Shown here: piece by piece, positions 34,606 to 44,707 of the stretch | How positions within the stretch are numbered: position 1 is the stretch's first letter | How the letters are laid out: each line of letters begins with the position of its first letter | Assembly (NCBI GenBank): GCA_017558775.1 | Contig: JAFYTP010000002.1 | Coordinates: forward strand, 1 to 64,000 | From: Bacteroidales bacterium | GTDB lineage: Bacteria > Bacteroidota > Bacteroidia > Bacteroidales > UBA932 | Length of the DNA: 64,000 nucleotides | Direction: 5' to 3' | Made by a program: the position numbers and the translations under genes | Notes under the pieces: generated by a model | Told to the model about the DNA's origin: nothing | Databases searched by the model: none | Seen by the model: the letters and a program-made list of their open reading frames with translations, nothing else

Positions 34606-35996
34606 AGCAGTTCTCTGGGATCGGTGATGACGCCGGTGACAGCCGCGGCGGCCGCGGTGAGCGGACTGGCGAGGAGCGTCCGGGAACCCGGGCCCTGACG
34701 GCCTTCGAAGTTCCGGTTGCTCGTGGACACGCAATACTTACCGGCGGGGACCTTGTCCGGATTCATCGCCAGACAGGCGGAGCATCCGGGCTGACGGATC
34801 TCGAAACCGGCCGCCGCTAACACCTTGTCCAGGCCTTCCGCCTCGATCTCCCGTTTCACCTGCTGGGATCCGGGAACTAACCAGGCAGTAACGCCCGGCG
34901 CTTTCTGGCGACCTGCGACAAGGCTGGCGAACGCGCGGAAATCCTCGATGCGGCCGTTGGTGCACGCGCCGAGGAAAACATAGTCGATAGGCTTGCCGAG
35001 AAGTTTCTCTCCCGGCTGGAAGCCCATGTAATTCAAGGATTTGGAGAAAGATGCCTGCCCTTCCGAGGGAATCTGGTCCAGCGCGGGAATCGTGCCGTCC
35101 ACGGACATGCCCATACCCGGGTTCGTGCCGTAGGTGATCATCGGCGCAATCTCGGCGGCGTCATAGACGACCTCGCGGTCGAAGACGGCGTCGTCATCGC
35201 TCTTGAGCCGCTTCCAAGCCTCGACAGCCTGGTCCCAGGCCTCCCCCTTCGGCGCGTACTCGCGGCCTTTCAGGTATGCGAAGGTGGTCTCGTCCGGGGC
35301 GATGAAACCGCCGCGGGCGCCCATCTCGATGGAGAGGTTGCACAGCGTGAGGCGGCCTTCCATCGACAGGGACCGGACCGCGGAACCGGCATACTCGACA
35401 AAGTAGCCCGTCGCGCCGCTCGTGGTGAGCTTGCTCATCAGGAAGAGCGCGATATCCTTGGCGGTCACCCCCTTGCCCAGCTCGCCCTCGACACGGATCC
35501 GCATCGACTTGGGCTTCTGCTGGAGGATGCACTGGGATGCCAGCACCATCTCCACCTCGCTCGTGCCGATACCGAACGCCACAGCGCCCATGGCTCCGTG
35601 CGTGGAGGTATGGGAGTCGCCGCAGACGATGGTCATTCCCGGCAGGGAAAGCGCCTTCTCCGGGCCCACGACATGGATAATGCCGTTGTTCGGATCATTC
35701 ATTCCATAGTGCGTGAGGCCGAATTCGGCCGTGTTGGCCGCCAGGGCGTCCACCTGCTTCTTGGAGACCGGATCCTCGATGGGCTTGTCCTGGTTCTCAG
35801 TGGGGGTGTTATGGTCCGGCATGCAGAAGATCTTCTCCGGACGGAGACAGCGGATGCCGCGCGCCCGGAGGCCGTCGAAGGCCTGCGGACTCGTCACCTC
35901 GTGGCAGTAGAGCCGGTCGATGTACAGCTGGTCCGGACCGCCTTCCACGTGCTGGACGACATGCGCGTCCCAGATCTTGTCAAAAAGGGTGTTCAT
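34602..35996 (-). CDS. leuC: 3-isopropylmalate dehydratase large subunit
   Basis: A 464-residue aconitase-family [4Fe-4S] enzyme. [13 protein letters not shown] starts the protein. [15 protein letters not shown], the cluster Cys in [15 protein letters not shown], and the second pair in [13 protein letters not shown] are in place, as is [19 protein letters not shown]. It isomerises 2- to 3-isopropylmalate and may also act on citramalate. It overlaps leuA by four bases. Confidence 0.97.
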   Translation of the reverse strand: MNTLFDKIWDAHVVQHVEGGPDQLYIDRLYCHEVTSPQAFDGLRARGIRCLRPEKIFCMPDHNTPTENQDKPIEDPVSKKQVDALAANTAEFGLTHYGMNDPNNGIIHVVGPEKALSLPGMTIVCGDSHTSTHGAMGAVAFGIGTSEVEMVLASQCILQQKPKSMRIRVEGELGKGVTAKDIALFLMSKLTTSGATGYFVEYAGSAVRSLSMEGRLTLCNLSIEMGARGGFIAPDETTFAYLKGREYAPKGEAWDQAVEAWKRLKSDDDAVFDREVVYDAAEIAPMITYGTNPGMGMSVDGTIPALDQIPSEGQASFSKSLNYMGFQPGEKLLGKPIDYVFLGACTNGRIEDFRAFASLVAGRQKAPGVTAWLVPGSQQVKREIEAEGLDKVLAAAGFEIRQPGCSACLAMNPDKVPAGKYCVSTSNRNFEGRQGPGSRTLLASPLTAAAAAVTGVITDPRELL

Positions 35997-37486
35997 ACAA
36001 TCTTGTTGATACAGTCCACATAGGCTTCGATGGAGGCCGTGACGATGTCCGTCGAGGCGCCGAAGCCGTAATAGATGCGTCCTTCGTTCTCCACCTGCAT
36101 ATGCACCTTGCAGCAGTCGTCGGAGCCCTTGGAGACGCCTTGGATAGTGTATTCGTTAATGGTGAGATGGCGCTTCACGATCTGCCGGAGGGCGTTGATG
36201 GCGGCGTCGACAGGACCGTTGCCCGTCGCGGCGGCCTCGAACTTCTCGCCGGCGATGTCCAGGCCGACGGAAGCCACCGGCTTCACGCCGATGCCGCTCG
36301 TCGCCTGCAGCCAGTCGACCTTGATGCGGCGCTCGGAGGCTCGGTCGGCCCCGGCGAGCATCAGGATGTCGTCGTCGTGGATCTCCTTCTTGCTGTCGGC
36401 GAGGCGGAGGAACTGCTCGTACACCTCATCCAGCTTGTTCTCGTCCAGCTTCACTCCGTTCACTTCAAGGCGATACTTGAGGGCCGCCCGGCCGCTGCGG
36501 GCCGTCAGGACGATGGAGTTCGTATCGACACCCACATCCTTCGGGTCGATGATCTCGTAGGTCTGGGCGTTCTTCAGCACGCCGTCCTGGTGGATACCGG
36601 AAGAGTGCGCGAAGGCGTTCTTGCCGACGATAGCCTTGTTCGGCTGCACCGGCATGTTCATCAGGGACGAAACCAGCCGGCTCGTGGGATAGATGCGCTT
36701 GGTGTTGATGTTCGTCTCCAGCGGAATGCCGTGGTGGGCCTTCAGGATCATCGCGATCTCCTCCAGGGCCGTGTTTCCGGCCCTTTCGCCGATGCCGTTG
36801 ATCGTCACCTCGCACTGGCGCGCGCCGTTCAGCAGGCCGGCCATCGTGTTGGCCGTCGCCATGCCCAGGTCGTTGTGGCAGTGGGTGGAGATGATGGCGT
36901 TGTGGATGCCATCGACATGCTCCATCAGGTACTTGATCTTGGCGCCGAACTCCTCCGGCAGGCAATAGCCCGTGGTGTCGGGGATGTTCACCACGGTCGC
37001 GCCCGCCTTGATCACGGCCTCGACCACGCGGGCGAGGTACTCGTTGTCGGTGCGTCCGGCGTCCTCCGCGTAGAATTCCACGTCCTCGACGTATTTCTTC
37101 GCGTACTTGACGGCGCGGACAGCGCGCTCCAGGACCTCTTCCCGGGTGGAGTTGAACTTGTACCGGATATGGGAATCGGACGTGCCGATGCCCGTGTGGA
37201 TCCGGCCCCGCTTGGCGTATTTCAGCGCCTCGGCGGCCATGTCGATGTCCTTCTCCACCGCACGCGACAGAGCGCACACGGTGGGCCAGGTCACCGCCTT
37301 GGAGATCTCCACCACCGAGTTGAAATCACCCGGGCTGGAAATGGGGAAACCGGCTTCGATCACGTCCACGCCGAGGAGTTCCAGGGACTTCGCCACCTGG
37401 ATCTTCTCCACGGTGTTCAGCTGGCACCCGGGAACTTGTTCCCCGTCGCGGAGCGTGGTATCGAATATGTACACCCGGTCGCTCAT
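35993..37486 (-). CDS. leuA: 2-isopropylmalate synthase
   Basis: A 497-residue synthase that condenses 2-oxoisovalerate with acetyl-CoA, the committed step to leucine. [17 protein letters not shown] at the N-terminus, [25 protein letters not shown] in part, [17 protein letters not shown] and [13 protein letters not shown] mark the catalytic barrel. The C-terminal regulatory domain (about 390-497) ends in [19 protein letters not shown] and is the site of leucine feedback in this family. It overlaps ilvC by four bases. Confidence 0.96.
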   Translation of the reverse strand: MSDRVYIFDTTLRDGEQVPGCQLNTVEKIQVAKSLELLGVDVIEAGFPISSPGDFNSVVEISKAVTWPTVCALSRAVEKDIDMAAEALKYAKRGRIHTGIGTSDSHIRYKFNSTREEVLERAVRAVKYAKKYVEDVEFYAEDAGRTDNEYLARVVEAVIKAGATVVNIPDTTGYCLPEEFGAKIKYLMEHVDGIHNAIISTHCHNDLGMATANTMAGLLNGARQCEVTINGIGERAGNTALEEIAMILKAHHGIPLETNINTKRIYPTSRLVSSLMNMPVQPNKAIVGKNAFAHSSGIHQDGVLKNAQTYEIIDPKDVGVDTNSIVLTARSGRAALKYRLEVNGVKLDENKLDEVYEQFLRLADSKKEIHDDDILMLAGADRASERRIKVDWLQATSGIGVKPVASVGLDIAGEKFEAAATGNGPVDAAINALRQIVKRHLTINEYTIQGVSKGSDDCCKVHMQVENEGRIYYGFGASTDIVTASIEAYVDCINKIV

Positions 37487-38532
37487 CGGTCGATCTCTTC
37501 GGGACGGAGCTTACGGACGACGGCGCCGGTGCGCCAGAGTTCGCTCTCGCGGAGCGCCTTCAGTTCTTCCTCGAGGCCCTTGCGGTAGTCGGGCTTGGAG
37601 TTCGCGTCGATGGAAACCTGGGCTTCCTCGCCGCTCGCCACACGCTGGTAGAGCTTCTCGAAAACGGGCTTGGTGGCATCGTGGAACGGTCCCATCCAGT
37701 CCAGCGCGCCGCGCTGGGCGGTGGTGGAGCAGTTCGCGTACATCCAGTCCATACCCTTCTCGGCGAAGAGCGGCATCAGGGACTGGGTGAGTTCCTCGAC
37801 GGTCTCGTTGAAGGCCTCGGACGGGCTATGGCCGTGCTCGCGGAGCACTTCGTACTGGGCGGAAAGGATGCCCTGGATGGCGCCCATCAGGGTACCGCGC
37901 TCACCGGTGAGGTCGGAGTAAACCTCGTGCTTGAAGTCAGTCTCGAACATGTAGCCGGAGCCGACACCGATACCGAGGGCGAGGGTGCGCTCGAGGGCGC
38001 GGCCGGTCGCATCCTGGAACACCGCGTAGGAGGAATTCACGCCGCGGCCCTGCAGGAACAGACGGCGGAGGGAGGTACCGGAGCCCTTCGGGGCCACCAT
38101 GATCACGTCCACGTCAGCCGGCGGGATGATGCCCGTGCGCTCCTTGTAGGTGATCGCGAAACCATGGGAGAAATAGAGGGCCTTGCCCGCGGTGAGGTGC
38201 TTCTTCACCGTCGGCCAGACCGCGATCTGCGCCGCGTCGGACACCAGGAATTCGATGATGGTCGCCTTCTCGCAGGCCTCCTCGATCTCGAAGAGGTCGA
38301 CACCCGGCACCCAGCCGTCAGCCACGGCCTTGTCGTAGGTCTTGCCCTTGCGCTGGCCCACGATGACCTTGAAGCCGTTGTCTTTCAGGTTCAGGGACTG
38401 TCCGGGGCCCTGGACACCATAACCGATGATCGCGATAACCTCGTCCTTCAGGACCTCGCGTGCTTTTTCCAGGGTGAACTCCTCGCGGGTCACGACGTTT
38501 TCGTCGACACCGCCAAAATTGATCTTTGCCAT
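37483..38532 (-). CDS. ilvC: Ketol-acid reductoisomerase
   Basis: A 349-residue enzyme that rearranges and reduces acetolactate and acetohydroxybutyrate. The nucleotide site is [22 protein letters not shown]; the following [11 protein letters not shown] loop favours NADPH or NADH by a few residues not settled here. [29 protein letters not shown] and [18 protein letters not shown] carry metal and substrate ligands. It follows ilvN by four bases. Confidence 0.96.
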   Translation of the reverse strand: MAKINFGGVDENVVTREEFTLEKAREVLKDEVIAIIGYGVQGPGQSLNLKDNGFKVIVGQRKGKTYDKAVADGWVPGVDLFEIEEACEKATIIEFLVSDAAQIAVWPTVKKHLTAGKALYFSHGFAITYKERTGIIPPADVDVIMVAPKGSGTSLRRLFLQGRGVNSSYAVFQDATGRALERTLALGIGVGSGYMFETDFKHEVYSDLTGERGTLMGAIQGILSAQYEVLREHGHSPSEAFNETVEELTQSLMPLFAEKGMDWMYANCSTTAQRGALDWMGPFHDATKPVFEKLYQRVASGEEAQVSIDANSKPDYRKGLEEELKALRESELWRTGAVVRKLRPEEIDR

Positions 38533-38536
38533 TGTG

Positions 38537-39097
38537 TTATTTGTTGTTTAATTGTTGTTTCCTTTCTTTTTCCCGTTTCTTGAGGAACCGGAAGACGGGT
38601 TCCTGCTCCGCCCGGGAGACGGCGATGCGGCCGGAACGGACGAACTGCAGCACACCCACGGACTTGAGGTCGTCGTGCAGGGCGGCCGTCTCGTCCGACA
38701 GGCCGGTTTTCTGGATGACCGTGAACACTTTGTTCATCTCCACGATGCGCGCGTGATAGCGGTTGAGCAGGGTTTCGATGTCGCCGTATTCCATCAGGGC
38801 CGGGGTGGGCACCTTGTACAGGCACAGTTCCCGGTAGACGATCTTGTCGGCCGTATAGAAGAAGACTTTGATCACATCCACGCGCTTTTCGATCTGCTGG
38901 ACGCTCTCGCGCACCTTCTTCTCGGAGCCGGCGGTCACGATGGTGATGTTGTGGACACCCTCCATCGACGTGGCGCCGGCGGAGAGGCTCCAGATGCTCA
39001 GGCCGTGGCGCGTGAACACATTCGTGATCTGCGCCAGGAGGCCGATCTGGTTCTCGGTGTAGATGGTCACCGTGTATTCCTTGATTTCGTTTTCCAT
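38537..39097 (-). CDS. ilvN: Acetolactate synthase small (regulatory) subunit
   Basis: A 186-residue regulatory subunit with an N-terminal ACT domain (YTVTIYTENQIGLLAQITNVFTRHG in part, then SIWSLSAGATSMEGVHNITIV) that senses branched-chain amino acids. A second ACT-like half follows (RELCLYKVP, RYHARIVEMN). The start at 39097 makes a one-base overlap with the ilvB stop (TGATG). It binds and activates IlvB. Confidence 0.93.
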   Translation of the reverse strand: MENEIKEYTVTIYTENQIGLLAQITNVFTRHGLSIWSLSAGATSMEGVHNITIVTAGSEKKVRESVQQIEKRVDVIKVFFYTADKIVYRELCLYKVPTPALMEYGDIETLLNRYHARIVEMNKVFTVIQKTGLSDETAALHDDLKSVGVLQFVRSGRIAVSRAEQEPVFRFLKKREKERKQQLNNK

Positions 39098-40800
39098 CAC
39101 TGTCTGTACCATTCGCTTTCCGTAATCATGATCTGGTTGATGCCCTTTCCCGGAGGAACCATCGGCATCACCATCCCCTCTTCCAGGACATGGACGTCCA
39201 GGATGAACGGGGCGTCGTCCTCGAACATCGCCTCCAGGGCGGCGTCCAGCTCTTCGCGGCGCTCCACGGTGACGCAGCGGATCCCGTAGGCGCGGGCAAT
39301 CATCGCGTAGTCCGGATTGAGCATCCGCGTCTGGGAATAACGCTGTCCGAAGAACATTTCCTGCCACTGGCGGACGTTGCCCAGCCAGTTGTTGTTCAGG
39401 AGGACGACCTTCACGCCGATCTGGTCCTGCATGATGGTGCCGAACTCCTGCATCGTCATCTGGATGCCACCGTCACCCACAAACAGGCACACGGTGCGGC
39501 CCGGTTCGGCGATCTTGGCGCCGATGGCGGCGGGCAGGCCGAAACCCATCGTGCCCAGGCCGCCGGAAGAGATGAAGCTGCGGGGCTCGCTGAAACGGGA
39601 GTAGCGGGCGCCCATCATCTGGTTCTGGCCCACGTCCGTGACGACCACCGCCTTGTTCCCGGTGGCGCGGACCACGCGGTCCACCACCTCGCCCATCCGG
39701 AGCATGCCGGAGGCGGGATGAACCTCAGGGTCGATGACGACTTCCTTCTCCACGCTGTCGCAACGGTCGAAGCCGGCGTTCCACTCGGGATGCTTGCGCT
39801 CCTCCATCTTTTCCGTCAGGAGAGCGAGCACCTTCTTCGCATCGCCCCGGATACCCGCTTCCACGGGAATGATCTTGCCGATCTCGGAAGGGTCGATGTC
39901 GATGTGGATGACCTTCGCCTGGCGCGCGTAGGTGGCCACCGTGCCGGTCACGCGGTCATCGAACCGCATACCGACGGCGATCAGCACGTCACAGGCGTTC
40001 GTCATCATGTTAGGGGCGATGTTCCCGTGCATGCCGATCATGCCGCGGTAAAGCGGGAAATCGGACGGGAGAGAGCTGAGTCCCAGCAAAGTGGAACCGC
40101 ACGGGATATCACCCTTGCGCAGAAACGCTTCGAGTTCCTTTTCCGCATGGCCCAGGAGGATGCCCTGGCCGAACACGAGGAAGGGGCGCTCCGCCGCATT
40201 GAGAAGGGCAACCGCCTTGTGCAGCGCCTGGTCCGGAATCTTCGGATCCGGGACGTAGCTGCGGATGAAGTTGCACTTCTCGAACTTGAAGTCCGTCAGG
40301 CCCACCTGCGCGTCTTTGGTGAAGTCCAGGACCACCGGCCCGGGGCGGCCGGTCCGCGCGATATAGAAAGCCCGGGCGACTGCCCAAGCCACCTCGTCGG
40401 CGGTGCGGATCTGGTAATTCCATTTGCTGATAGGGCCTGTCAGACCGATCACGTCGGCCTCCTGGAAGGCGTCCGTGCCCAGGGCGGCGGAGGATACCTG
40501 CCCCGTGATGACCACGACGGGGGTGGAATCCGTCATGGCGTCATGGACACCGGTGATGACATTGGTCGCGCCGGGGCCGGAGGTGACGATCACCACGCCG
40601 GGGTTCCCCCCTACCCGGGCATAGCCCTGGGCCGCATGGATCGCGCCCTGTTCGTGCCGCACGAGAATGTGGCGGACCTTGTCCTGATAGTCGCACAGGC
40701 TGTCATAGACGGGCATGATCTGCCCGCCGGGATACCCGAAGACGGTATCCACCCCCTCTGCGATGAGGGACAGCCACAATGCTTCCGATCCTGTAATCAT
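39097..40800 (-). CDS. ilvB: Acetolactate synthase large subunit
   Basis: A 567-residue ThDP enzyme, first common step of branched-chain synthesis. The catalytic Glu is in FGYPGGQIMPVYD...VRHEQGAIHAAQGYAR; SGPGATNVITGVHDAM and the FAD-type middle domain follow. The ThDP/Mg motif is GDGGIQMTMQEFGTI to LNNNWLGNVRQWQEMF. The order ilvD-ilvB-ilvN-ilvC is the usual one. The start at 40800 is 17 bases after ilvD. Confidence 0.96.
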   Translation of the reverse strand: MITGSEALWLSLIAEGVDTVFGYPGGQIMPVYDSLCDYQDKVRHILVRHEQGAIHAAQGYARVGGNPGVVIVTSGPGATNVITGVHDAMTDSTPVVVITGQVSSAALGTDAFQEADVIGLTGPISKWNYQIRTADEVAWAVARAFYIARTGRPGPVVLDFTKDAQVGLTDFKFEKCNFIRSYVPDPKIPDQALHKAVALLNAAERPFLVFGQGILLGHAEKELEAFLRKGDIPCGSTLLGLSSLPSDFPLYRGMIGMHGNIAPNMMTNACDVLIAVGMRFDDRVTGTVATYARQAKVIHIDIDPSEIGKIIPVEAGIRGDAKKVLALLTEKMEERKHPEWNAGFDRCDSVEKEVVIDPEVHPASGMLRMGEVVDRVVRATGNKAVVVTDVGQNQMMGARYSRFSEPRSFISSGGLGTMGFGLPAAIGAKIAEPGRTVCLFVGDGGIQMTMQEFGTIMQDQIGVKVVLLNNNWLGNVRQWQEMFFGQRYSQTRMLNPDYAMIARAYGIRCVTVERREELDAALEAMFEDDAPFILDVHVLEEGMVMPMVPPGKGINQIMITESEWYRQ

Positions 40801-40817
40801 ATCTATTTGTTTGTTCG

Positions 40818-42650
40818 TTAGTCGATGACTCTCACTGCGCCCTTGTCGGCGGAACTCACCATCCGGGCATAGGACTTCAGGCTCTTGGAGACCTCGCGGA
40901 CGCGGAAAGGAGGCGTGAACGCCTTGTTGCCGCGGGCCTTCTCCTCCGCCCGGCGCTTCTCCAGCTCCTCATCGGAAAGCAGCACACGGATGGAGCGCGC
41001 GGGGATGTCGATCTCAATCCGGTCTCCGTCCCGGACGAGGGCGATGTTGCCGCCCGCCGCCGCTTCGGGAGAGATGTGGCCGATGGAAAGGCCGGAGGTG
41101 CCGCCGCTGAAACGACCGTCGGTGAGGAGGGCGCATTCCTTCCCCAGGTGGACGGACTTCAGGTACGAAGTCGGATACAGCATTTCCTGCATGCCGGGGC
41201 CGCCACGGGGGCCTTCGTAGGCGATGACGACGACGTCGCCGCTCTTCACCTTGCCGCCCAGGATGCCGTCACAGGCCGCTTCCTGGGAGTCGAAGACCTT
41301 CGCCGGGCCGGTGAACTTCCAGATTGAAGCGTCCACGCCGGCGGTCTTCACCACGCAGCCGTCCAGGGCGATGTTACCCCGGAGCACAGCCAGTCCGCCG
41401 TCCGCCGTGTAAGCGTGGGCGACGGACCGGATGCAGCCGTTCTCCCGGTCGGTGTCCAGTTCCCGGTAATAGGATTCCTGGGAGCCCATTTTCGTCGAGA
41501 ACTTGCCAGCAGGCGCGCTGCGGTAGAGCTTGAGGGCTTCTTCCGTCACATGCGCCGACTGGATGGCATAGCGGTCTATCTCTTCTGCGAGCGTCATACC
41601 GTCCACCCGGTAAAGGGCGGTGTCGACCAGACCGCTGCCAGCCAGTTCTCCCAGGATAGAGACCACGCCGCCGGCGCGGTTCACGTCCTGGACATGATAT
41701 GTAGCCGTATTGGGCGCCACCTTGCAGATGCAGGGTACCCTACGGGAGAGTTCGTCGATATCGGCCATCGTGAAGTCCACCCCGGCCTCCTGGGCGACGG
41801 CCAGCAGGTGCAGGACCGTGTTGGTGGAACCGCCCATCGCGATATCCAGGGCCATCGCGTTCAGGAACGCGCCGCGGGAAGCGATGCTCCGAGGCAGGAC
41901 GCGCTCGTCGCCGTCCCGGTAATACTTCCAGGCGTTCTCCACGACGAGGGCCGCCGCTTTCTTGAAGAGTTCCACGCGGTTGCGGTGGGTGGCTAGGACC
42001 GTCCCGTTGCCCGGGAGGGCCAGGCCGATGGCTTCGGTGAGGCAGTTCATGGAATTGGCCGTGAACATTCCCGAGCAACAGCCACAGCCCGGGCAGGAGC
42101 ATGCTTCGACCTTCGCCACTTCCTCATCGGAGAGGGAGTTGTCGGCCGACTGGACCATGGCGTCGATCAGGTCGAGCTTGCGGTCGCCCATCACGCCGGC
42201 CTCCATCGGACCGCCGGAAACAAAAACGGCCGGAATGTTCAGCCGCATCGCAGCCATGAGCATTCCGGGCGTAATCTTGTCGCAGTTGCTGATACACACC
42301 ATCGCGTCGGCCTTGTGGGCATTCACCATATACTCCACGCTGTCGGCGATGATTTCACGGGAAGGCAGGGAATACAGCATCCCGTCGTGGCCCATGGCGA
42401 TACCGTCATCCACGGCGATGGTATTGAACTCGGCGGCATAGCAGCCCAGTTTCTCGATCTCGGCCTTGACCAGCTGGCCGGCCTCATGCAGATGCGTGTG
42501 GCCGGGGACGAACTGAGTGAAGGAATTCACGACCGCGATGACAGGCTTGCCGACCTGTTCCGGCTTCATGCCCGCCGCAGCCCACAGGGCGCGGGCTCCG
42601 GCCATCCTGCGTCCTTCGAACGTGACGCTGCTCCTGAATGGATGTTTCAT
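40818..42650 (-). CDS. ilvD: Dihydroxy-acid dehydratase
   Basis: A 610-residue Fe-S dehydratase. The start at 42650 gives [22 protein letters not shown]; an upstream extension would read through the attenuator and was rejected. The cluster cysteines are in [20 protein letters not shown] and [68 protein letters not shown] in part complete the signature. It is the first structural gene of the operon, directly downstream of the leader peptide and terminator. Confidence 0.97.
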   Translation of the reverse strand: MKHPFRSSVTFEGRRMAGARALWAAAGMKPEQVGKPVIAVVNSFTQFVPGHTHLHEAGQLVKAEIEKLGCYAAEFNTIAVDDGIAMGHDGMLYSLPSREIIADSVEYMVNAHKADAMVCISNCDKITPGMLMAAMRLNIPAVFVSGGPMEAGVMGDRKLDLIDAMVQSADNSLSDEEVAKVEACSCPGCGCCSGMFTANSMNCLTEAIGLALPGNGTVLATHRNRVELFKKAAALVVENAWKYYRDGDERVLPRSIASRGAFLNAMALDIAMGGSTNTVLHLLAVAQEAGVDFTMADIDELSRRVPCICKVAPNTATYHVQDVNRAGGVVSILGELAGSGLVDTALYRVDGMTLAEEIDRYAIQSAHVTEEALKLYRSAPAGKFSTKMGSQESYYRELDTDRENGCIRSVAHAYTADGGLAVLRGNIALDGCVVKTAGVDASIWKFTGPAKVFDSQEAACDGILGGKVKSGDVVVIAYEGPRGGPGMQEMLYPTSYLKSVHLGKECALLTDGRFSGGTSGLSIGHISPEAAAGGNIALVRDGDRIEIDIPARSIRVLLSDEELEKRRAEEKARGNKAFTPPFRVREVSKSLKSYARMVSSADKGAVRVID

Positions 42651-42667
42651 TACACTACCTACTAAAA

Positions 42668-42735
42668 AACCTCTTCCCGTGCGGACTGGGAAGAGGTTCA
42701 AGTTATTGTTTTACCGTCATGCCTTTCCAGTCCGC
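42668..42735 (-). promoter_or_regulatory. Attenuator: terminator and antiterminator of the ilv/leu operon
   Basis: Terminator on the minus strand: AACCTCTTCCC (42698-42688), loop AGTCCGCAC, GGGAAGAGGTT (42678-42668), then a T-run into TTTTTAGT: a perfect 11-bp stem. Antiterminator: GCGGACTGG (42735-42727) is complementary to CCAGTCCGC (42689-42681), which occupies the terminator loop and the top two base pairs. The antiterminator arm begins two bases after the leader stop codon, so a ribosome at the stop would mask it and favour termination, whereas one stalled earlier would free it. Confidence 0.85.
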
Positions 42736-42737
42736 GT

Positions 42738-42788
42738 CTACTTGACAAGGAGAATAAGAACAAGGACAATGACGAGTACGTTATTCAT
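42738..42788 (-). CDS. ilv/leu operon leader peptide (16 aa, Val/Leu/Ile-rich)
   Basis: ATG at 42788 to TAG at 42738 encodes MNNVLVIVLVLILLVK. Twelve of 16 residues are Val (5), Leu (5) or Ile (2), the three products of the operon. It is followed by mutually exclusive hairpins and then ilvD. By analogy with enterobacterial ilv leaders, stalling on uncharged branched-chain tRNAs should relieve termination. The peptide itself probably has no function. Confidence 0.85.
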   Translation of the reverse strand: MNNVLVIVLVLILLVK

Positions 42789-42813
42789 AACACTACTAAA
42801 TCGTAACCGCTAA

Positions 42814-42845
42814 CAAAGGTCGTAAATTAGTTTTTAAAAAACAAG
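42814..42845 (-). promoter_or_regulatory. Probable promoter of the ilv/leu operon
   Basis: The minus strand reads CTTG (42845-42842), a 20-base spacer, then GACCTTTG (42821-42814). Each element has one mismatch to TTTG and TAnnTTTG. It would start transcription about 20 bases before the leader ATG. Confidence 0.5.
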
Positions 42846-42860
42846 AAAAACTTTAAAAAA

Positions 42861-43628
42861 TTATTGATTATCCGCATCCCGCAGGGCCGGGAAGGATTCC
42901 CGGAACTGATCGAGCACCGCGTGCTTGATTTCGTATTCGATAATGTCGATGCGTCCTTCCTTACAAATTGAAAGCAATTCTCCCCGGGGTCCGTACAAAC
43001 TGGTATGTCCGGAGTATAAATTGCCCGGATCCTTCCCAGCGCGGTTCACGCCGGCGACGAAACTTACATTTTCAATGGCGCGGGCCTTCAGGAGGGCGTC
43101 CCAGGCGTCAATCCGCTGCTGGGGCCAGCTGGCGACGTACAGGATCAGGTCGTAATCCGGCTTTCCGTCCACCATTTTATTCCTTGCGAACACGGGGAAC
43201 CGGAGATCGTAACAAACTTGAAGCAGAATCCGGAATCCGGCATGTTCCACGACAACCCGTTCCTCTCCCGCCGTGTAGCGCTCGTGCTCGCCGGCGAAGG
43301 TGAACAGGTGGTGTTTGTCATAATATATATAATGTCCGTCCGGGTAAACGAAATAGAACCGGTTGCGGTACCCTTCCTTCGTCTGGACCGACACGCTGCC
43401 GGCGACGGCGCAATCCCTGTTCCGGGCATACTCCTGCATCCAGCGGAGGCTGTCCCCATCTTCGCTCTCGGCGACCCCTACGGGATTCGTGACGAAACCG
43501 GTGGAAAACATTTCGGGAAGGACCACGAGGTCCGTCTTTTGGGTGCCCATCAGCATCCGCCGGGCATCCTCCCGGCTCTGGGCGGGATTCCCCCACTCCG
43601 GGGAAGTCTGCAACAAGGTGATTCTCAT
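42861..43628 (-). CDS. Nitrilase-family omega-amidase (YafV-like)
   Basis: A 255-residue carbon-nitrogen hydrolase. The start at 43628 gives MRITLLQTSPEW. The catalytic triad is Glu in VVLPEMFSTGF, Lys in YYDKHHLFTFAGE and Cys in LLQVCYDLRFPVFARN. These residues and the length match the YafV/Nit2-like omega-amidases, which hydrolyse 2-oxoglutaramate or 2-oxosuccinamate, products of glutamine or asparagine transamination with keto acids such as the methionine precursor. It is upstream of, but separated from, the ilv leader. Confidence 0.88.
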   Translation of the reverse strand: MRITLLQTSPEWGNPAQSREDARRMLMGTQKTDLVVLPEMFSTGFVTNPVGVAESEDGDSLRWMQEYARNRDCAVAGSVSVQTKEGYRNRFYFVYPDGHYIYYDKHHLFTFAGEHERYTAGEERVVVEHAGFRILLQVCYDLRFPVFARNKMVDGKPDYDLILYVASWPQQRIDAWDALLKARAIENVSFVAGVNRAGKDPGNLYSGHTSLYGPRGELLSICKEGRIDIIEYEIKHAVLDQFRESFPALRDADNQ

Positions 43629-43670
43629 GGCCACAAGATAGTCATTTTCCGCCACGAAAGCAAATGAGAC

Positions 43671-43700
43671 AGAAAACGGCACCCCTTTCGGGATGCCGTT
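43671..43700 (-). terminator. Terminator of the DUF4332 gene
   Basis: The minus strand reads AACGGCATCCC, a short GAAA-containing loop, GGGGTGCCGTT and then TTCTG. The stem is 10-11 bp with one mismatch. It lies between the DUF4332 stop (43722) and the amidase start. Confidence 0.65.
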
Positions 43701-43721
43701 TGTGGAAATAAGCAGGAATGC

Positions 43722-44129
43722 TTAGTAAGTCACGACCGGATCGAGGGCCTTGGCCAGGTCGATGAACTTCTGGACCTCCTTCTCCACCGGAGTGCGGCGG
43801 CAGAGGTGCTTCTCCTCATTCACCTCCAGCATCTTGGCGGCGAGGTTGGCGGCGTTGCGGTTGCGGAGCTCCTTGACGGTGTCCACACCGGCGGCCTCGA
43901 GCAGCTCGGAGAACTGCGGGCCGACGCCCTTGACACGGAACAGATCAGCGTGATTGACCCAAGTGAGCACCCGGCCGTGGTCAATGCCGGTGGCGTCTTC
44001 GATGGCCTGGCGGCCCTTCGGATCACAGCCCTTTTCAAGGAGCTGATCCACGGTCTCGATGCCGATAGCGATGAGTTTCTCAGCGTACACAGGGCCGATT
44101 CCCTGGATGTCGATAATCTTGTAAATCAT
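43722..44129 (-). CDS. DUF4332 helix-hairpin-helix protein
   Basis: A 135-residue cytoplasmic protein built of helix-hairpin-helix repeats: IQGIGPVYAEKLIAIGIETVDQLLEKG at the N-terminus (two hairpins within it) and VKGVGPQFSELLEAAGVDTVKELRNR later. This matches the DUF4332 family. HhH pairs usually bind DNA or other proteins non-specifically; no catalytic residues are seen. It is a single-gene unit with its own promoter and terminator. Confidence 0.8.
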   Translation of the reverse strand: MIYKIIDIQGIGPVYAEKLIAIGIETVDQLLEKGCDPKGRQAIEDATGIDHGRVLTWVNHADLFRVKGVGPQFSELLEAAGVDTVKELRNRNAANLAAKMLEVNEEKHLCRRTPVEKEVQKFIDLAKALDPVVTY

Positions 44130-44173
44130 ATCAAATGTGTGTTAAGAGGTTGTATTTAGCGTTTTTAATCCCT

Positions 44174-44206
44174 CAAATATACATTTATTTATTAAAAAAT
44201 GCCAAA
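44174..44206 (-). promoter_or_regulatory. Bacteroidota promoter for the DUF4332 gene
   Basis: The minus strand reads TTTG (44206-44203), a 21-base spacer, then TATATTTG (44181-44174), 45 bases before the ATG at 44129. Both elements and spacing fit. Confidence 0.65.
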
Positions 44207-44214
44207 TTTTTGCG

Positions 44215-44222
44215 TATATTTG
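44215..44222 (+). promoter_or_regulatory. -7 promoter element for the 44245-47992 operon
   Basis: TATATTTG, 22 bases before the ATG at 44245. It is divergent from and interleaved with the DUF4332 promoter. No -33 TTTG at standard spacing. Confidence 0.5.
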
Positions 44223-44244
44223 CAAAAGAAACAGAGAATACTGA

Positions 44245-44706
44245 ATGGAAAATTATCCGCTTGACCGGGAGAAAATCTACCTTTCCTCCGACTTTCTGAC
44301 ACTCGACGAAGCGTCCGGGCCCGAAACCCGGAAGATCAGCGAGTGGCTGAATGTGGACCCCGTCCGCATCCATCGGATGATTGTGAAAGAAAAGATCCTG
44401 CAAGTGGATCAGATGGAGGTCTTCGCACCCCTTCTTTCCAAACTCCGCCGGGCAGACTACGAATACTACAAAAGGATCACGGGTCTGAAAATGTTCATCG
44501 ACTTCCCCGGCTATTCCTCCGAAGTCGAAGCCCGGATCCCCTACGACACGGATCCCATCGCCTTCTACAAGTGGTGGCGCAAGGGAAAGCACGAGAACGT
44601 CGTCTATCTCTCCCCCGCCTACCAGTTCAAACTGTTCCAGAAGGTCTCCGTCATGGAACCCAAGGTAATGCTCAAGAAGGACATCGAATTCGTCAAGAAC
44701 TTCTGA
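44245..44706 (+). CDS. Conserved-looking protein of unknown function
   Basis: A 153-residue cytoplasmic protein I do not recognise. There is no signal peptide or membrane span. The N-terminal half is charged (LDEASGPETRKISEWLNVDPVRIHRMIVKEKIL); the C-terminal half is aromatic and basic (YYKRITGLKMFIDFPGY, FYKWWRKGKHENVVYLSPAYQFKLF). It is the first gene of a tightly spaced operon: one base separates its stop from the LRR gene. Codon use matches its neighbours, so it is likely a real gene. Confidence 0.6.
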   Translation: MENYPLDREKIYLSSDFLTLDEASGPETRKISEWLNVDPVRIHRMIVKEKILQVDQMEVFAPLLSKLRRADYEYYKRITGLKMFIDFPGYSSEVEARIPYDTDPIAFYKWWRKGKHENVVYLSPAYQFKLFQKVSVMEPKVMLKKDIEFVKNF

Positions 44707-44707
44707 C

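Noticed and set aside
42651..42701. 17-residue N-terminal extension of IlvD
   Set aside because: The extra codons lie in the terminator stem of the attenuator and are not part of IlvD homologues.
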